DNA of 9,995 nucleotides. Origin: an uncultured Bacteroidia bacterium (GTDB taxonomy: Bacteria > Bacteroidota > Bacteroidia > Bacteroidales > UBA932). Every line of letters starts with the position of its first letter. The first letter of the stretch is position 1. The notes beneath the pieces were generated by a model. The model was not told the origin of the DNA and ran no database searches. It was given only the letters and a program-made list of their open reading frames with translations. Position numbers and translations under genes: made by a program. Shown piece after piece: positions 6,749-9,995 of the stretch. The stretch is from contig CACXFP010000104.1 in the NCBI GenBank assembly GCA_902766985.1, forward strand, positions 1 through 9,995, read 5' to 3'.

Positions 6749-7861
6749 TTATTTATTCTCCTTCGAAACTTCGGCCAGGACTCCTTCCCTTTCGAGAAGG
6801 GCCATCGCTTCAATCAGCATGCAGCCGCTCAACTGAGGAGTCATGGCGGCGGGAGAGACGGGCTTCTTGCGCCAGTCGGGGGAGAATACGCCTGCGTCAT
6901 TTCCCTCATTCCAAAGCGTTTCGGCATTGTGGCGGAGAAATTCCACATAGCGGTTCCTCGTGGACTCCGGCAGTTTCCCTTCAAGAATCAACTGCGTAAA
7001 GTAGCGCACGAAAATCCCCTTGAAAATTCCGCCGTCCCTGGCCCCTTCCGGCTGGAGGATGCCGCCCTCCTTGGTGAGATGGTCAATGGTGTAGTCGGCC
7101 GCAAAGATGGCGTATTCAATATATGATTCGTCCCCTGTTAGCTTGAAAAGCTCGACGGCGGCCCCGATGAATGTTCCCTGGTTGTATGTGAGGCAGAACT
7201 TGGCCAGTTTGCCCGTGTCCCCGTTGAGGTTGTCGTAGATTGCGCCGTTGTCGAAGAGATGGGTCTTTTCCCAGGAATAGATTTTCTTCGCCCATTCCAG
7301 GTCTTCGCCCCTCTTCAGCTCCTGATAGAGCCTGGCTGCAAGGATGGCTGCAGGGCCGTTTGAACAGGCGTTCTTGCTCCATTCCATACCCTTTTTCCAT
7401 GTCATTCCGCCTTCCCCCCTTTCGTTCCATGCCGGAATGATCATGTTCCACAGCTGCGTGGCCGCATCCAGGAAACGTTTGTCCCCTGTTGCCTTGTATA
7501 CTCGCAGCGTGGCGATTCCGTTCCATTCCATATCGTCATAGTACGGATTCCAGAAACTGCCTTCATTGGCTACGGGAACTCCCTCATACCACTGATCATA
7601 GAGTTCCTTGATGCGCGGATCTCCCGTCCGGAGATACCAGTCGGTGAATACGTCCAGCGCATGCGCCTGGGGCCAATAGTGGAAAGTGGTGTCACCGGCA
7701 CTGTCGTAGTTGCAATAATGCTTTTCTGTATTCCAGAAATGATTTACCAGAGCGACGGAGGAGGTGTCAGCCCTTTCCGACCAGTAGGTGCTTGCTGGCC
7801 TGTGGTTCCGGCAGCCGGTCATGGCCAGAAACAGTATAGCTAATATTAGAACTTTTTTCAT
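6749..7861 (-). CDS. GH76 family glycoside hydrolase lipoprotein (alpha-1,6-mannanase-like)
   Basis: This 370-residue protein is a family GH76 (alpha/alpha)6-barrel enzyme. Characterised GH76 members hydrolyse or transglycosylate alpha-1,6-mannan backbones, as in yeast mannan. FWNPYYDDMEW carries the paired catalytic aspartates (D109, D110). Further family signatures are WPQAHALD (63-70), YNQGTFIGAAVEL (226-238) and QPEGARDGGIFKGIFVRYF (270-288), so the barrel looks complete and active. The start MKKVLILAILFLAMTGC gives a lipoprotein signal with C17. The residues after it (RNHRP) are basic rather than acidic, so the surface-export signal known for Bacteroidota lipoproteins is not evident and a periplasm-facing anchor is likely. 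It is the first gene of a two-gene operon with the beta-helix protein (4-base gap) and diverges from the GH71/99-GH43 gene. The fine specificity (endo or exo, yeast-type or other mannan) is not visible. Confidence 0.92.
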   Translation of the reverse strand: MKKVLILAILFLAMTGCRNHRPASTYWSERADTSSVALVNHFWNTEKHYCNYDSAGDTTFHYWPQAHALDVFTDWYLRTGDPRIKELYDQWYEGVPVANEGSFWNPYYDDMEWNGIATLRVYKATGDKRFLDAATQLWNMIIPAWNERGEGGMTWKKGMEWSKNACSNGPAAILAARLYQELKRGEDLEWAKKIYSWEKTHLFDNGAIYDNLNGDTGKLAKFCLTYNQGTFIGAAVELFKLTGDESYIEYAIFAADYTIDHLTKEGGILQPEGARDGGIFKGIFVRYFTQLILEGKLPESTRNRYVEFLRHNAETLWNEGNDAGVFSPDWRKKPVSPAAMTPQLSGCMLIEAMALLEREGVLAEVSKENK

Positions 7862-7915
7862 GATATGTAGAATGTGTGATTTCCTGAGTCAAGGGACTGA
7901 TATTCAGCCCAAATA

Positions 7916-7946
7916 CAAAAATACTAATAAGTCGGGATAATGCAAG
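7916..7946 (-). promoter_or_regulatory. Promoter of the GH76 / beta-helix operon
   Basis: Read on the - strand, TATTTTTG (7923 to 7916) is a full TAnnTTTG -7 element. CTTG (7946 to 7943) is a one-mismatch -33, with a 19-base spacer. Transcription would start near 7909, leaving a leader of about 48 bases before the ATG at 7861. Confidence 0.6.
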
Positions 7947-7966
7947 CAGCCCGGTAACGGGATGAA

Positions 7967-7998
7967 ATTGGATTATTGTAAGCAATTGTTTAAATTTG
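7967..7998 (+). promoter_or_regulatory. Promoter of the GH71/99-GH43 gene, with ATTGT boxes
   Basis: TAAATTTG (7991-7998) is a full -7 element. The -33 is weak (ATTG at 7967-7970, 20-base spacer), which suggests an activator or alternative sigma factor is needed. ATTGT boxes lie at 7975-7979 and 7985-7989, exactly 10 bases apart. The 7975-8001 block matches 477-503 at 23 of 27 positions. Transcription would start near 8005, leaving a leader of only about 18 bases. Confidence 0.6.
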
Positions 7999-8022
7999 AC
8001 TGTAGAAACACACTGCACAATC

Positions 8023-9995
8023 ATGAAGCGATTCCTGTCTGCAATTCTCTGTCTCTTAGCGGCCCTTTCCTTGTCCGCCGGTCCCAGACATTCGTTTGAA
8101 ACTTCGTATCCCAGTTACAAGTCCCTTGTCATGGCCGGCTACCAGGGCTGGTTCAGGGCTGAAGGCGACGGTAACGGAATCGGATTCGGCCATTACGGCT
8201 CCGGCAGGCTTTTTGACGATGACCACTGTACCATTGACATCTGGCCGGACGTGAGCGAATATGAAAAGACCTATGAGACCCCTTTCGTCAAGGCTGATGG
8301 CACTCGCGCTAGGGTGTTCAGTTCCACCGACCCTTCCACCACGGACCTTCACTTCAAGTGGATGAGGGATTATGGAGTAGACGGAGTGTTCATGCAGAGG
8401 TTTTTCAATGCGGCCAGGGCTTCTGCCGCAGGGAAGCCGACAGCTGCAGACAAGATACTTTCCCAGGCCCTCGATGCGGCTTCAAGGTATGACAGGGCAA
8501 TAGCCGTGATGTACGACCTCTCGGGCCTGAGGGAGCGCGGCGAGGATTGCTCGGCCATTATTGAAGACTGGAAACACCTGGTGGACAGTCTGAAAGTCAC
8601 CAACCAGCCTGGCAGGAAGACCTATCTTCACCACGAAGGCAAGCCTGTCGTAGCCATTTGGGGAATCGGATTCCCCGACCGTCCCTACAACATTCGCAAC
8701 ATCGGGCTTGAGGCTCTGCTGGATTTCTTTCACAACGATCCGGAATACGGAGGATGCGCTGTGATGCTCGGTGTACCTGCATACTGGCGTACGCTGGGTG
8801 CTGACACTACGCCGGACGAATATCTCCACGAAATCATCCGTAAAGCTGACATCGTGTTTCCCTGGACTGTGCAGAGGTTCTCTCCTCTGCTCCACAACGA
8901 GGGCGACAGGATCAGGGATTTCTTCAAGAAAGACATTTCATGGTGCAAGGAAAACGGGGTGGATTACGCCGCTACGGTTTATCCCGGATTCAGCTGGCAC
9001 AATCTCAGCATCAGGGAGTTCCCTGATGACATCAAACCCGTCGGGAGCATCCCCCGCCAGGGAGGCCGGTTCTTCTGGCAGCAGATATCCACCGCCATCA
9101 GCTGCGGAGCCGAGATGCTATATGTCGCCATGTTTGACGAAATAGACGAGGGAACCGCCATATTCAAATGTACCGGTGACAGTCCGGTTACGGCCAAATC
9201 GGAATTCATCGGCATGGACGGCAAGCCTTCGGACCATTACCTCTTCCTCACAGGCGAGGCGTCCAGGACTCTCAAGGGGGAGCGGGCTCTCTCGATGAAG
9301 ATGCCCCAGAGGACATTTGCCAACCCTGTCATTCCTGGAGACGCCCCCGATCCGACGCTTATAAGGATCGGCTCGACCTATTACGCCGCTGCCACTTCGG
9401 GGAACTACGCTCCGGTATATCCTATATTCAAGTCCTCCGACCTTGTCAACTGGGAGCAGTGTGGCAACGTGTTCGACACTTTCCCTGAATGGACATCGGG
9501 AGATTTCTGGGCTCCGGAGTTCGTTGTCCGCGGCGGCCTTGTCTATTGCTACTACACGGCAAGGAGGGCGTCTGACGGCATTTCATGCGTGGGTGTCGCC
9601 GTGGCCTCTTCGCCCGAAGGCCCGTTCGAGGACAAGGGGGTGATAGTGGAGTGGGGAAGCGAGGCCATCGACTCATTCGTGTTCGAGGACGAAGGCACGG
9701 CTTATATTACATGGAAGGCTTATGGCTTGGATGACAGGCATATAGAGCTTCTGGCCGCCCCTTTGTCGGAGGATGGACTGAGGCTGGCCGGGGAGCCTTT
9801 CACCCTGCTCACTGATTCTGTTGACCAGGGCATGGAAGGACAGATTGTATTCAAGAGCGGCGACTACTACCACATCCTTTATTCCGCCCTCGACTGCTGC
9901 AGCCCGAGGAGCGATTACGAAGTCCGTACGGCCCGTTCCCGCACTTTCAGGGGCCCGTACGAGTTCAATCCCCACGGAGCCATCCTGAAAGGCGA
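8023..9995 (+). CDS. Bimodular GH71/99-like and GH43 glycoside hydrolase (3' end cut)
   Basis: The frame is open from ATG 8023 to the window end (657 codons seen). Residues 1-19 are a signal peptide (MKRFLSAILC...SLSA); no lipobox is seen. Residues about 27-425 form a GH71/99-like barrel: MAGYQGWF (37-44), IDIWPDVSEY (71-80), HFKWMRDYGVDGVFMQRF (110-127), and MFDEIDEGT with E373 and E376, matching the E-x-x-E-G-T catalytic motif of GH99. GH99 enzymes cleave alpha-mannosides internally; GH71 enzymes cleave alpha-1,3-glucan. From about residue 430, with almost no linker, a GH43 five-bladed propeller begins: NPVIPGDAPDP (base D443), AIDSFVFEDEGTAY (pKa modulator D550) and MEGQIVFKSGDYY (acid E605). 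All three GH43 residues are present. GH43 enzymes release arabinose, xylose or galactose. The two domains may cut backbone and branch of one glycan. Whether more domains follow is unknown. Confidence 0.88.
   Translation, partial: MKRFLSAILCLLAALSLSAGPRHSFETSYPSYKSLVMAGYQGWFRAEGDGNGIGFGHYGSGRLFDDDHCTIDIWPDVSEYEKTYETPFVKADGTRARVFSSTDPSTTDLHFKWMRDYGVDGVFMQRFFNAARASAAGKPTAADKILSQALDAASRYDRAIAVMYDLSGLRERGEDCSAIIEDWKHLVDSLKVTNQPGRKTYLHHEGKPVVAIWGIGFPDRPYNIRNIGLEALLDFFHNDPEYGGCAVMLGVPAYWRTLGADTTPDEYLHEIIRKADIVFPWTVQRFSPLLHNEGDRIRDFFKKDISWCKENGVDYAATVYPGFSWHNLSIREFPDDIKPVGSIPRQGGRFFWQQISTAISCGAEMLYVAMFDEIDEGTAIFKCTGDSPVTAKSEFIGMDGKPSDHYLFLTGEASRTLKGERALSMKMPQRTFANPVIPGDAPDPTLIRIGSTYYAAATSGNYAPVYPIFKSSDLVNWEQCGNVFDTFPEWTSGDFWAPEFVVRGGLVYCYYTARRASDGISCVGVAVASSPEGPFEDKGVIVEWGSEAIDSFVFEDEGTAYITWKAYGLDDRHIELLAAPLSEDGLRLAGEPFTLLTDSVDQGMEGQIVFKSGDYYHILYSALDCCSPRSDYEVRTARSRTFRGPYEFNPHGAILKG

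Noticed and set aside
6745..6813. N-terminal extension of the beta-helix protein to an ATG at 6813
   Set aside because: The extension is strongly basic, would bury the signal peptide and overlaps the GH76 coding end. The ATG at 6744 directly precedes a standard signal peptide.
7767..8024. - strand frame across the divergent promoter region
   Set aside because: It overlaps the N-terminus of the GH76 gene in another frame and both promoters, with no coding signature.

Overview
The window looks like chromosomal DNA of a moderately GC-rich member of the Bacteroidota, most likely Bacteroidales. The evidence is: promoters of the Bacteroides type (TTTG, about 19 bases, TAnnTTTG) ahead of several genes; almost no Shine-Dalgarno sites; a TonB-dependent receptor with an N-terminal carboxypeptidase-regulatory-like domain; lipoproteins with short lipoboxes; and a dense set of secreted glycoside hydrolases. 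Genus cannot be read from the sequence.

Layout, left to right: (1) the 3' end of a glycoside hydrolase family 2 (GH2) gene of the beta-mannosidase type, + strand; (2) a strong Bacteroides-type promoter and a 798-residue TonB-dependent outer-membrane beta-barrel receptor, + strand; (3) a 3' hairpin with a T tract, a possible extra promoter and a good promoter, leading to an M13 zinc metallopeptidase lipoprotein, + strand; (4) a stem-loop terminator shared by convergent genes; (5) a two-gene - strand operon encoding a GH76 lipoprotein (alpha-1,6-mannanase family) followed 4 bases later by a secreted right-handed parallel beta-helix protein; (6) a 161-base divergent promoter region; (7) a + strand gene, cut by the window end, that encodes a GH71/99-like domain fused directly to a GH43 domain. 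All intergenic gaps are shorter than 200 bases; the largest is 2945-3142. No tRNA, rRNA, CRISPR array, insertion sequence or long repeat was seen.

The glycosidases suggest a carbohydrate-utilisation locus aimed at a mannose-containing, probably decorated glycan: GH76 and GH99 relatives attack alpha-mannans, the GH2 fragment resembles beta-mannosidases, and the GH43 domain would remove a pentose or similar side group. The substrate is inference. No SusC/SusD pair lies in the window; the receptor present is of the stand-alone barrel type. The M13 peptidase looks like a housekeeping gene between the two parts of the locus: it has its own promoter and different arginine codon use.

The most notable signals are the GH71/99-GH43 fusion and a 27-base promoter block shared, at 23 of 27 positions, between the receptor gene (477-503) and the fusion gene (7975-8001). 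That block contains two ATTGT boxes exactly 10 bases apart and may mark common regulation of these two separated units.
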